64,000 nucleotides of DNA from Otatea glauca (lineage: Eukaryota > Streptophyta > Magnoliopsida > Poales > Poaceae). This document shows positions 34,237 through 45,528 of this stretch, piece by piece. A model generated the notes under the pieces. It saw only the letters and a program-made list of their open reading frames with translations. It searched no databases and was not told where the DNA came from. The stretch covers positions 6,882,001 through 6,946,000 of the forward strand of contig CM070723.1 in NCBI GenBank assembly GCA_036346275.1, read 5' to 3'. Every line of letters begins with the position of its first letter. Positions within the stretch are counted from its first letter, which is position 1. The position numbers were made by a program, and so were the translations under genes.

Positions 34237-34545
34237 AAATCCGGCACTACCGCCCATTAGGGCCGGTAGTGTCGGTCTCGACCCCAATGGTCGGCTAACA
34301 GCTATATACCTGGTACTACAGCAGGCAAAGTCACGGTAGTACCTCTTGAGCGGCACTACCGGCCCCCACGGGCGGTAGTGCCAGCCTCAGCGCAACTCCA
34401 GAGCACCTCTCTGGAATATAACTACCGGTCTCATTGGGGCGATAGTACCGGCCGAACGGCAGTATCGACTCCCATAAGCGGTACTGCTGACTTTAGCGGT
34501 ACTGTCGGCCTTAATAAGCGGTAGTGCCGGCCACAAGGAAAAAAA
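34237..34545. repeat. Array of CACTACCG…CGGTAGTG hairpins in U3 of LTR B
   Basis: About five units of the type GGCACTACCG-n(8-12)-CGGTAGTGCC with compensating changes (for example CAGTATCGAC…GCGGTACTG). It lies 50 bp upstream of the TATA box, the same position as in solo LTR 1 and LTR C but with unrelated sequence. Confidence 0.85.
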
Positions 34546-34599
34546 CCCAATTTTTCGCAAAAACTTTTCTCCAAACTTTTGAAGGTTGGTTCTTTGAGC

Positions 34600-35460
34600 C
34601 ATGTGATGATCAAAACATAATCAAGTCAATTTGCAAAACACATTTGCACACCCTATTCACATACTCCAACGAATCGCATTAAAACTTCAAACTTATTTGC
34701 AAAACACATTCGCAAATAAACCGAGAACCTATGAGATCAATTCTCTTAGCCTTGTGATGATCAACACATGATCATTTCAATTTGCAAAAAACATTTGCAA
34801 ACCCTATTCACATGCTTTAGAATCGAAACCCATAACTCCTGTTCATTTGCAAATAACAGATCCATTCGATTAAAATCAAATCTTGAGCCATGAGATGATC
34901 AACATATGATCATCACACTTTGCAAAAAACATTTGCAAATGCTTATCTCATTCTCTAAGATAAGAAGCATATACATCAATATTTTGCAAAACATAATTTG
35001 CAAACTCAAAGCACAAACACACTTAGCCTTATGATGATCAACACATGATCAAATCACAAGCTAAATCTCCAACACATGAGCTCTCTATTTGCAACACATG
35101 CAAATCTTTAGCTCCATGCAAACAATCATTTAAACCAAATTGCTTTAGCTTTCTTCTTTTGCAACACATGCAAAACTTAGCTCCAAGCAATAACCACATA
35201 AACAACATTGCATAAACTATCTTCTTTATGCAACACATGCAAATCCATAGTTTCATGCAAAAACCAATTCAATTAAGATTAAATAAGAAGCAAGCATGAG
35301 CTTCTCCTATTTGCAACACATGCAAATCAAAGCACAATGCAAAAACCAATGCACGAGCTTCACCCATTCGCAACACATGCCAAATGGTTAGCTCCATGCA
35401 AAAACCAAATAAGAGAGTGAGCTAGAGTGAACCGGATTGAGTTCATCAACACATGATGAA
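34600..35460. repeat. Diverged tandem repeats (ATGATCAACACATGATCA / TTTGCAAAACACATTTGCAA)
   Basis: Many imperfect copies of gatgatcaacacatgatca, tttgcaaaacacatttgcaa and gcaacacatgcaaa alternate over about 850 bp. They lie in the U3 of LTR B, upstream of the hairpin array. Confidence 0.75.
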
Positions 35461-36660
35461 GTTAAGCTAAATGACTCAACCCCTCTTAATAGTACGGCAC
35501 CTAACTAGCAACCCGGTCTCCCATCCAAGCACTAAGACCAGTAAAAGACTAGAAACACATCCTTAACCCTAGCTAGTTATACATTTGCCTGTAGCGATCC
35601 ACTTTGAGCTTTTATGATATCCAATCATCTTTTCTCCAAGATCGAATCTTCTTCTTGTTCATCAATACACGATGAATCTTCTCTAGCCCTTCTCTTTACT
35701 TCCGGATCACCTCTTGAAGCTCATCAACACATGATGACTTCTCGTTCCTGATTCTTTTATTTATCTTGGACTCAACCTACTTCACAACTTATGAAAGATT
35801 GTTAGTCCAACAAACACGATTGTCTCAATCATCATTTGCACTCCATTAACATATAATGGATGCCTCCAAGATCGATTGAGCATAACCTAAATCAATTTGA
35901 ATGATTTAAAGGTATCTTGAGTACTTTGATGCAACTAATGCTTCACTATACTCAAGAACTTTTCGCTTGTCCTTAATCAACAAAGAGACACCATCAACAC
36001 ATGATAAAATGTTCTTTGATTGATTGAAAGACAACTAAACTCAATTTAATATTCATTTAAGTTGACATGAGTATATATAACTACACAAGTTTCATATACT
36101 TAATATGATGGTTAGTAATGATCCAAATATGTTTGAGTGATAGAAAGGGATCAATACATTTAGACCATCAACTATAGAACAAACAACATTAAGTATGTGC
36201 ATATAACAAATTGAACATAGAATCAATGTGCATATAATCAATCTTAGATTGTATATGAGTTTATCCTATATTAACATTAACATGAGTATATTACAACTAC
36301 AAAAGTTATATATACTCAAAAGATTGTTTCAAAGTCTTGATCCTTTATATTATATGGCAAGAGGACATGGATCAATACAATTGAAACATCAAATTAAATT
36401 ATCAATTCCCCCTAGAAGTGTGCATTCATGTATATATAGATTTGGAAACATAATGCACATATTTATACTAAGGCAATGCAAGATTTTATCTTTTATCTTG
36501 AATCCTAAGTATGCATTAAGACAATAGAGTGAATACGAGTGCATACCTTGGGTTTTTCATTTGCTATCCAAACTTGAGACTAATAAGAATGAAGCTCAAA
36601 ACATGTTAATCCCATAATAATTAGATTTGTCATTAAACAAGGATTAAACATTAATATAAA

Positions 36661-37433
36661 ACCAATCACAAAACTATTCTTCAGGGTTAACAGTTTCGAA
36701 ACTTCAAAAATCGCACGAAATTCGAAATTCAAAAATCAAAAAAATCGAGCTAAAAATCAGTCGAAAATTGTCAAGAATCGTAGAGTTTCAATATCAATTT
36801 TTTTGAAAAATAAAAATAAAAAATCGACGATTTTCGTGGAAACCGACGAATTAGATGAGTTTTTTTGTGGTCGATTTTTTTGAGCAATTTTCATCGAAAA
36901 TCGAGCGATTTTTACCGATCTTCGATCGGTTTACGTCGCATAGATTTTTTTGATTTTTTTTTCAATTGGACCGGTTGTTTTAGAAGCTGGACCATGGTGA
37001 TAAGGGCAAAAATCGAGCGATTTTCGTCGATTTTGTAAACCATGCTATTCTTCCCTTTATTGCCATCGAATATTAACTTTCATTCAGTTTTTGTCACTCT
37101 TGTCACTTTATTGTGAGTCAACTGTCATTTGTGCCTTTGAAATTGTCATTTTTTTTATATAAAATGATAGTCCTACCCGTTGGCAAAGCCCATCTTCCTC
37201 CCCCTCTTTTCCTCCTCGCTCAAACGACTTTGTCCACCACTATCGCTCATCTCCGCTGAATCATGTCCACTTGCCAAGTTATTTAAGTTAGAATGAAATG
37301 AGGATGACGATGGGCAAAATCGTCTTTTCACTTACAAGTTAACGGACAAGTAATAGGCCACTAATGAGAGTGAAAAAACGGAATGAAAGTTGGGATCCGA
37401 TGGTAATGAAGGAAAGAACAGTTTTACGATGGT
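36661..37433. mobile_element. Mutator-like long-TIR element, split by a hAT element
   Basis: The left arm (aaaactattcttccctttattgccatcg…aactttcattcagttttt…cactcttgtcacttta) is mirrored on the right (…cactaatgagagtgaaaaaacggaatgaaagttgggatccgatggtaatgaaggaaagaacagtttta). The arms are about 100 bp. The centre includes tcctacccgttggcaaagccc. No target duplication was found. Confidence 0.65.
36682..37044. mobile_element. 363-bp hAT MITE with perfect 8-bp target duplication
   Basis: It starts CAGGGTTAACAG and ends TTTGTAAACCATG (imperfect TIR). It is flanked by CTATTCTT on both sides (36674-36681, 37045-37052). The interior is filled with AAAATCGACGA / TCGATTTT words in both orientations. It sits inside the left arm of the Mutator-like element. 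Confidence 0.88.
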
Positions 37434-40290
37434 ATGTTAAGGATCCGACAAACTTTAAGTAGCAAATAAATCTTTTTCTCTATAAACAACATTAAACCGT
37501 GGTTTATTTCGAAGAAATCCCTTCTATTATGGCTATCCACTTATGTGCACTCTTCTAGCATGTCCTTCTCTCAGTATTCTAATGTATTCCCAACGAAATA
37601 TTAAATTTTACTGCTCCACAGGACACATGGTTACTATTTTAAAATCATTGAGGATAGATGGTGCTAGACTGCTAGGAACAGTTCAATCTGCAAATAGATT
37701 GTGAATCTGGGTCAGGTGCTTGCTACCTGATTGTCCTTAATTGTTGAACCTTATCCTCTAAATACTGAACTTCATAATAATGGTTAAGTGGTTCCTTGGA
37801 TGCACACTTTTGTTACTGTTTCCATGCTACACATGCTGCCGTTTTTTAAGATGAAATTTTGCTATAGCATTTGTTTTTTTAAAGTTAATATTGTAAAGGG
37901 GTAAAGTCCTGTCTCAGATGTGTCCTGTTGACCTTTTTCTCTGTTTTTCCCTTTTTTTTTATTTGCCCGCCCCCCAATTCGTTAAATGCTTTGGCGCAGC
38001 TATCACAAATTGTTGAGTTATAGTTCAGGTATCGCATGCTAGTTTAGATAAAATTTATCGAAACGCAATTTTAGAATTGATTGAATTTGGCTTAGATATC
38101 TGAGTATAGCATTTTCTAGAGTTGTAGCAACATAAATGCTCTCCAAAATGATAGTGATCCAAATTCATGCAACATACCACTGAAAATTAGCTTACAAACT
38201 GTGCTTTGTTCGAACAATTGATTATGATGAGTTGTACATCCTGTAGTACAATCAAGGGTTGACTTGAGAGAAGTACCATTACATGAAGGTAGTACTAGTA
38301 TTTGCTCGCCTCGATTTAGCCATGGTAAAATTGGGCCTTGTATAGCGTCTCCTTCATGTATGTAGTTTTAACTAAGCAACTTCATCGAAAAAAAAATGTA
38401 TAAATCCTCAATCAAAATTTGAAGATGCATATGCCATGAGTTGGTAAGTTTTTTGTATTTCAATTCGGTGAAAAATATATAGATGATTTTTGGGTTGCGA
38501 ACATACTTTTATTTATCTGAATTATATAGATTAGAAATACTTGATAAACTTTTTTTGTTTCGATAATGCAACCATATTTGCGATTTGTTATCATCCTGCG
38601 CACAACTCATTGAGAAGGGATAGCGTTCGCACAGCTTGGTAAGCCCTCTGCTTTCGTAACAATAGGAAAAAGATGAACCATGTTTTTATTGATTATGTAA
38701 TAATTTGCTGACAATAGAAACTTTATTTATTTGTTCATGATTGCAATTGTCCTTCTAATTATAGAGTAGACTATCGAAGAGTTTGTTTAAGAAATTGCTG
38801 GCTTATTTGTGTGTTGTGACAGTTCTTAAACGACAAAAACACGTTATTTCATGCTTAATGCAAAAACCAAAAGAAAAAAGTTCATATAATACCTCGAAAG
38901 TTCGTCCAACACTCTAAACCAGGAAACAAGACATTAGCCCCTATTTCCCTGACTTTTGCAATCTAATTTAAATAACAATCCGACCAGATTTCATATAGTA
39001 GTATTGCTTACGTGGCGTGATGAGTGAACGGTTTTATCACGTAGAATGACACACTGGACATGTTTAGGTGAATGACAAGTGAGATCACATGGGCTTTTTT
39101 TCCAAATCAAAATGGAGAGGGAGTGAGCTATCATCCATGGAAGCATGAGTAGGAGCTCCATAGGAGAGAAGCCCATGTGAGCCCACATGTAATTGATCTA
39201 ACTTGAAATTACAAAATTTAAGAGGTTAAATGTCTGATTTTATAGTTTAAAATATTAGATAGATATCTGATCATAATTCACGTGTTATATGGACTTCTTC
39301 CAGACCATGACACTACCAAAGTAGAGTGCTGCAATTTTCGTAACGACGAGACATAAGGCTTGTAACGGGGCCATCGGCTAGTGTCTCTAGTCTACAGATT
39401 GATAGTATCATGCTGGCTTATGCAGTGCACATGAGCAATTGATGCGCACTACTTTTCTCCCCCTCTCTTTGTTCTACAATCGTCATTGTGCTTTGAGTAC
39501 GATGCAAGCAAGGAGTCGAGCACCTATTTTGGTGATAGCCAAAATCATGGTGCAGATTGTTGATGATGACTGAAAGAAACTGAGAAACAGAGAAAGCAAC
39601 ATATTGCAGGTTTAATCATTTTGCTGTTTCTACTCCAGAAGCAACAGTACAAAGACATGTACATCAACAGAACTGTATCGGACCGGCAAGTTTGGTTTTA
39701 AAAAATCTCGACACTCATGCCACGCAACGATGGTAACCCAGACATGATGTTACTGATGATCAGGCATCCCCTGCAGGAATATCTAAGCAGCTAAGCTTCA
39801 TAAATCTACCCTCAGATCAAACTGGTCATAGGTCTTCTGTTCATCTTACCATCAAGATTCCTTATATCAATTTGTCCAATTTTGTAGAGAAAAACATTAC
39901 TAGAGCTAACAGCATATCAGCCAGTCGCTGTAACTAGATGAAAAGTTGAGAAATCACACCCTCCAAGATCACTGCTCTGCTGATTGCAAGGTACAGAAAG
40001 TTAGCACATAGGGCAAACCCACCATATAATGGAAGAACAGAACATGTGGAATGCAAGATGCAAAGCACTTCGCTGCCTAGCTTTTACTGCTAATTAACCG
40101 GAGAGTAACGCCCACATCTGATTATCCTTATTAGTATGTACAAGTCGTCAGAACAAAAGGATAATCACCACAAAGCACGCACTTCTAGCAAGTATCCTAG
40201 TAGCTTGGTGCGAGTATGTATCCATGGCAAAAATGACAAGTACTGACAATTCAAGACGCAGTACGTCCATGGCGATGAGGGCAACATGTG
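37434..40290. other. Gene-free region downstream of the small ORF
   Basis: AT-rich DNA without a supported gene. Parts of 39600-40300 may be 3' flank or UTR of the - strand gene at 40319-40603. No repeats could be bounded. Confidence 0.3.
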
Positions 40291-40318
40291 CGGGGATCGA
40301 TGCACCGCGACGCGCGCC

Positions 40319-40603
40319 TCATCTGATGTAGGCGACATGGCCGAACCTGACCGCCGGAATCGAGCGCTCGAACCTCTTCCCGGCCCTGTCGACCAGCCCG
40401 CTCAAGATCACCTTCAGGCCGCGCGCTACGCCGGCCTTCGCTGACAGCCGTTTCCCGGCCGTGGCAGCGGCTGGAAGTGGAACAGCAACATCTTGATCCG
40501 CCGCAACCACCTTAGCCCCCCGAAACCAAGGCAGCCGCCAACGGGAAGGGCTCATAGGGAAGCAAGAAGATGACGATGATCTAGTGCTACCATCCATCTG
40601 CAT
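40319..40603 (-). CDS. Small hypothetical protein, Ser- and Ala-rich (94 aa)
   Basis: Single-exon, GC-rich frame with ATG at 40603 (a second ATG two codons later) and TGA at 40319. The N-terminus is a Ser run and Pro-rich. The middle is basic and Ala-rich (AAATAGKRLSAKAGVARGLK). The C-terminus GKRFERSIPAVRFGHVAYIR has a conserved look. There is no transmembrane segment or known motif. A TATAAATA box lies 41 bp upstream of the first ATG, which leaves a very short leader. The composition fits a grass gene set in AT-rich flanks. I do not recognise the family; transit-peptide-like features (Ser/Arg-rich, few acidic residues) are possible. Confidence 0.5.
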   Translation of the reverse strand: MQMDGSTRSSSSSCFPMSPSRWRLPWFRGAKVVAADQDVAVPLPAAATAGKRLSAKAGVARGLKVILSGLVDRAGKRFERSIPAVRFGHVAYIR

Positions 40604-40643
40604 CTCAGAATGCTGAGTGCCTTAGCTATCAAGGATATGGCTT

Positions 40644-40651
40644 TATTTATA
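40644..40651 (-). promoter_or_regulatory. TATA box of the small hypothetical gene
   Basis: TATAAATA on the minus strand (AATATAAATAAAG), 41 bp before the ATG at 40603. Confidence 0.55.
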
Positions 40652-40659
40652 TTGGGAAT

Positions 40660-41459
40660 TGAGCGTCGCGTGATGCGGGACGTGCTGTGCATGGGTGCAG
40701 GGTAAGCCGGGCAATGGCGTCCGGACGTCGGCTCCGTGCTGGGTCGTCGGCTGCATGCGAGGGCAGGAGAGCGACGTGGGAGGCGACTTGCTGTTGCACC
40801 GGGCGCTTTCCTTCTCGCCTGCTGATTTCAGTAATGGATTGGAGACAGTAAACTATTCTAGGAGGCCTATCAGATTCAGAGGGCAAGAGCAGCCGGATAA
40901 CTACAAGAGAACTGAAAAATCCTAGCGGATGCCAAGCATAAGATTTCATTGGTACCGTGCATTTTGTTAGTTCATAATACAACGAGGCAAGACAGAGTGA
41001 ATGATTAATGGCAAGCACAAGATTTCATTTGCACCTTGCATGCTGTTGGTTAATATTACATTGAAGCCAAAACCAACCACTCCTCAAGGTTTATACCCTA
41101 TTGTCAACATGCACAGAGCCTGTACATGGATTTGTACACTTTCAAATTGTAGCTTTATCTGGAGATAAGCATTGGATACTACGATATATAAAATTTTATT
41201 ACCACCAACCGTTGTCTAGTCTAACTGGTATGGCATGGTTGCTGTCTTATGGCTAACGCCGTATATGTAGTTCCACTAATTACATGTTAGGTGGATTTAT
41301 TGTTGGTTTTCTGCTACTTATCCCATAACCTATTCGAATCAACCTCCCAATACAAATGACATAAATAAATGACCGAAAAGATGACTGGGTGAATAGGAAC
41401 CAAATAAAAATTTTCCCTTCAAAAATATTCAAGCCTTTTTTTCTAAAGAAGCTAATTAA
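40660..41459. other. Intergenic, no gene supported
   Basis: An overlapping open frame at 40647-41018 (- strand) has no recognisable motifs. aagatttcattgg(t/c)accgtgcat-like words occur twice (about 40936 and 41010), a small duplication. Confidence 0.3.
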
Positions 41460-41650
41460 AAAGATTAGTTAGTCCAGCACTGGACAAAAGAGGAGGACTC
41501 TCAAAACCTCTTTTATAAAAGAGCCAACTAAAAAGCTCACTCAGCTCAACACTGAAAAAAAAAGAGTAGAACTCCCATAGCCTCTTTTGTAAAAGAGCCA
41601 ACTAAAAGGCTCACACAGCCCAGCATTGGGTAAAAGAGCGGAACTCCTGA
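41460..41650. repeat. Three diverged ~70-bp tandem units
   Basis: Units of the type aaaagagccaactaaaaagctcactcagc…cactg…agagtagaactcccatagcctctttt, three in a row. In the minus sense this lies 3' of the TATA motif at 42499, so it may belong to R/U5 of an LTR-like block. Confidence 0.6.
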
Positions 41651-43401
41651 ATAAACAGTAAAATCGGGATGAACAGTGAAATCAGCCCGATCTCGAAATC
41701 AAAAAATCATTCTAACTCTTAATCGGCTAATCTAAATCTAGTGAAACTTTGCGTGCACCTTCCTATGGATGTCAGGAACATATTCCAACCTTCAATCGCA
41801 AGGATTGATGCCAACGTACTCTAAGCTTGCTCGTGGAGATTTGATGATCAAGATCTTAAATGATCTTCCACACGTTACAGCAAGCAAGAACATTAAAGGC
41901 ACACCCTTCAACACAAGCAAGAAAAGATATAATAGTTTCTTGATAGGAATCTTAGAGATCTTGTTCAAAACTTGCCTAGATGATTGGGATATGATCTGCA
42001 TAAGATTCATCCATCAATCGTTCATCCTTGGCAGCACAAGATCAAGAGAAAAAGAAACTAAAGAGAGATCAAGGACTCAAAAAGAAGGAAGACTAGAAAC
42101 TTGAGCAAAGGTAAGTTCTAATGGATCTTGCTGGGTTGGAATATGTTCTTAATGAACTCCTCAACCCCTTATGCGTCCTAGATCCAGTAGAGATAGAGCA
42201 AGTAGAAGGAGGTGAAGCACATCTCAAAGTTGCAAGAAAGAACCAAGCAATAATGCAAAAACAGAAATAGATTTCAGAACATAGATGAACTTAGATCTTG
42301 CATTGCTTAGAGATGGATAGTTAAAAAGCCACACTTTCAGGTAGACAGGTTACAAAGCCACACCTCCAGGTGGGCAAAGCTTAACAGAGCACAAAAAAAC
42401 TAAATAACCCTTCTCTAAGGCTTGGTTCTGACCTTGATACAAACCAGGGTACCAACTAAGGTACCCCTAAGGTGCTGGAGACATCCCTCCAGCCCTCCAT
42501 TTATATCACACACTAGGAGTAACCTCAGTGGTCAGGACTAATTCCCAAGAGGTCTAGATCACTCCCACAGTATTCTACACCTCTCTCACAGTGATCGCGA
42601 CCTCTCTCACAGAGGTCCTTAGAGGTCTAGACCACTCTTACAGTGATCACGACCTCTTTCACATAGGTCATTGGGAGTGGTTTAGACCACTCTTACAGAG
42701 GTCACGACCACTTATAGGATCAAGGATAACCGACTAGAGGGGGGTGAATAGAAGGTTTCTATTTTTTTAACTCTAACTGCAATTAATAATGTCACTAAGC
42801 AAAAATTGCAATTTTGATAAATTATCACTAAGATTTCTAGTGATCACGAAATGCTTCAACAATTCTAGTATAAGCAAGATATGATTATAAGCACAAGTGA
42901 TATACTCAAATTGCTAGAAATGTAACTTGTGCACAAGAAGGAGAAATGCAAACCACAAGAGGATGGAACACAAGAATTTATCCCGTAGTTTCGAAGACTT
43001 GTCGGTCTCTCCTAATCCACGTTGAGGTGACTTGAACAACTTCAAGCCGGCTCCAACCTCTTGAGCTTTCTTCGATCACTATGGTAGTTCTTCCCCGCTC
43101 CGGGTAGGCGAACTCCGGCCTTCACAACTTGCCGGGGCTTCTCACAATCTCCGTCGAGAAGCTCACCTCGCACGAACACCTCTAAGCCGTCTAGGAGGCG
43201 GCAACCTCTAACAGTAATAAGCATTGACGCTTGCTTGAGGTTCAATTGAGTGTCTAAAGGCTCAACACAAAATGATACATTTAAATTTGCTCCTCACTCT
43301 CACAAAATGAGAATTGAATGCACTAAGAAGTGAAGAAAACATGGTAAAGCTCAAATATCATCAATGAGAACCAAGAGTTGCTCTAGAATGTAGGTGTGGG
43401 G

Positions 43402-43409
43402 TATTTATA
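43402..43409 (-). promoter_or_regulatory. TATA box of solo LTR C
   Basis: GGCTATAAATACC on the minus strand, about 55 bp from the near edge of the hairpin array. Confidence 0.6.
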
Positions 43410-43459
43410 GCCACCACCAATAAAACTAGCCATTTGAGCTCGAATCATGCACATGTCAT

Positions 43460-43995
43460 TATTTTCGATGCTACCGCCCATGTAGGATCGGTAGCACTAG
43501 GCTTCAACCCAACGGTTGGTGCAATGCATTAAATGCACTGCTAGAGACCGTTGTGCAGAGGATCCAGTGCTACCGCCTAACTAGGACCGGTAGCATCGAG
43601 GCCCTTTTAAATTTGCTTGGCCAAAAGAGTGTCTCTCTGGAATTTTTGCACCAGACATTTTGGCTGGTGCTACCGCTCGTCCGGTAGCACCGGGCTACCA
43701 TGGGCGGTAGCACCGGACCGCCAAAATGTCCCAAAACACACCCTTCTGAAATTTTTACACTGGGCAATTAGGCCAGTGCTACCGCTCTCCCGGTAGCACC
43801 GCGCTACCATGGACGGTAGTACCGGACTATCGAAATGCCCAAAATGCAAGCCCTCAGGAATTTTCACACCGCTCCAAAGGGTTGGTAGCACTGCGCTACC
43901 AAGGGCAGTAGCACCGCCCTGCCAGGTTCCCCAAAATACCTTTCTCAGATTTTTACACACCGCTCTAGGGGCCGTTGCGGTAGCACCGGGCTCTC
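43460..43995. repeat. Array of TGCTACCG…CGGTAGCA hairpins in U3 of LTR C
   Basis: At least six palindromic units such as GTGCTACCG-n-CGGTAGCACCG (near 43470, 43570, 43670, 43780) and the compact GGGCTACCATGGGCGGTAGC (43692). Spacing is about 100 bp. It is related in design to the LTR B array but has different flanks. Confidence 0.85.
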
Positions 43996-45528
43996 TAATG
44001 CTTCCTTTAAAATTAATAGAATTTTCAATTGAAGTCTTAATTTGACATAATGCATGATCTTGAGCATAGAGTTGAGCCTTTAAATCCTAAACGACATGAA
44101 GATAAACGTCAAGACTCCTCTTAATAGTACGGCCCTATTTCTAGCAATCCAATCTTTTCCCAAAACTCCAAGATCTGTAAAAAGCCTAGGAAAAGTCCTT
44201 AAATTTATACCTTAATCATTTTCTTGACGCGTTGATCTTCTTTTGCGTTGCTTTCATGCTTTCACTGATCGCCAAACTTGGGACCAATCCATTTTCATTA
44301 TTCTCAAAGAAACTATTAGTCCTTTAACCACGATTGTAATTAATTACTAAAACCAAAAAGGAATTGGGGGCCTAGATGCTTTCACCACTCTCCTAGTGGT
44401 CAACAGAGGTCACGACCACTCCTCTAGTGGTCCTTAGAGGTCTAAACCACTCGGACAGAGGTCATGACCACTTCCCTAGTGTTCCTTAGAGGTTTAGATC
44501 ACTCCACCAGAGATCACGACCACTCACCTAGTGGTCCTTGTAGGTCTAGATCAGTCCCACTGTAGTTTAGACCACACCACCAAAGATCACGACCACTCAC
44601 CTAGTGATCCTTGGAGGTCTAGACCACTCCCACAGTGGTTTAGACCACTCTTACAATGGTCACATGGGTTCACGACCACTCACTAGGAGGTCACGACCAC
44701 TTTAAAGATGACCTCCCTATTGGTTATAGAGGTCACCATCACAACCACTTACATAGTGGTTAAGACCACTCTAAGGACGACCTCTCTAGTGGTCTCGGAG
44801 GTCACGCCCACTCCCATAATAGTCACGATCATCCTAGGGAGGACCTCCCTAGTGGTCACAAAGGCCACGATTACTCTAAAAAACGGCTACCATAGAGGTC
44901 ACAAAGGCCATAATCACTCGAGAGGTCACAAAGGCCACGACCACTATAAGAAACGACTACTCTAGAGGTCACAAAGCAGACAACTACTCTTGAGGTCACA
45001 GATGCCACGACCACTCTAAGTAGGATCACTCTTTGGAATAACCTCTCAAGGAGCATCACGACCACTCAAGACAATTTCATGATCACACAGAACAAAGTCA
45101 TGACCACTCTGAACAAGACCAAAACCTCTCAAACTAAATTACCCATGACAAAACAAGCTCATATCAAACTCAAACCCGAACACACAGGCTCAAAAAACAC
45201 AATCAATTACTCATCACAAACATAGATATATCACCAAATGCTCTCTCAATAAATCTTGAAGCAACATGGTCTCTCAATAAATCTTGAAGCAACGAAAGAG
45301 ATAAGTAATCACCATCCACCCTTCATATATGATTTAATATTTCTATAACTTGTAAATAGTGATGCATAGAATTACCTCCCTCTCTACACTCCTTCGGTAA
45401 AAAAAAAAGAACTTTCTGTAATACAAATTGCTCCAGTTATGGACCAATAGCACCTCACCACCTCGTATATGTACATACGCACGCAGCCACACAAACACGC
45501 ACGTATCAGTGCATCACTCACACGTGTG

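Larger units (their letters stand above)
33369..36660 (-). mobile_element. LTR B (family 2), long, minus orientation; right limit uncertain
   Basis: It starts TGTAAGATCGAGGATGCCGA and GACTAGAGGGGGTGAATAGG, the reverse of a copia-type LTR 3' end. Going right it holds U5/R, a minus-strand TATA box (34181-34187), a hairpin array (34237-34545), long CAACACATGCAAA and TTTGCAAAACACATTTGCAA repeat tracts (33950-35460), and the words cctcttaatagtacggc (about 35480), also present in LTR C. The U3 start is probably near 36660, next to the inverted-repeat element, but no target duplication confirms it. Confidence 0.65.
42713..44384 (-). mobile_element. Solo LTR C (1.67 kb), SIRE-like copia family 3
   Basis: The right end, read on the minus strand, is TGAAAGCATCTAGGCCCCC, matching the start of solo LTR 1 (TGAGAGCATCTAGGC). 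The left end is TATAGGATCAAGGATAACCG, then CTAGAGGGGGGTGAATAG. It is flanked by a perfect CCACT duplication (42708-42712, 44385-44389) within the ~52-bp array. The minus-strand TATAAATA box is at 43402-43409. Confidence 0.85.
42499..45120 (-). repeat. ~52-bp GACCACT/AGAGGTC repeat array (LTR-like U3), split by LTR C
   Basis: Irregular tandem units of about 52 bp, for example ttagaggtctagaccactc…agaggtcacgaccactc…ctagtggtcc. Each has inverted AGTGGTC and GACCACT words. The array spans 42530-42710 and 44385-45120, interrupted by a solo LTR. A minus-strand TATAAAT lies at 42499-42505, just downstream in transcript sense. The layout mimics the other LTRs, but I could not find the element ends. 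The open frame inside (44708-44965) is a by-product of the repeats. Confidence 0.65.

Noticed and set aside
40647..41018. 123-aa minus-strand frame upstream of the small gene
   Set aside because: No motifs, and it runs up to the TATA box of 40319-40603; likely chance.
44708..44965. Open frame of Thr/Val/Ile/His-rich repeats
   Set aside because: It is a translation of the ~52-bp DNA repeat and has no independent coding support.
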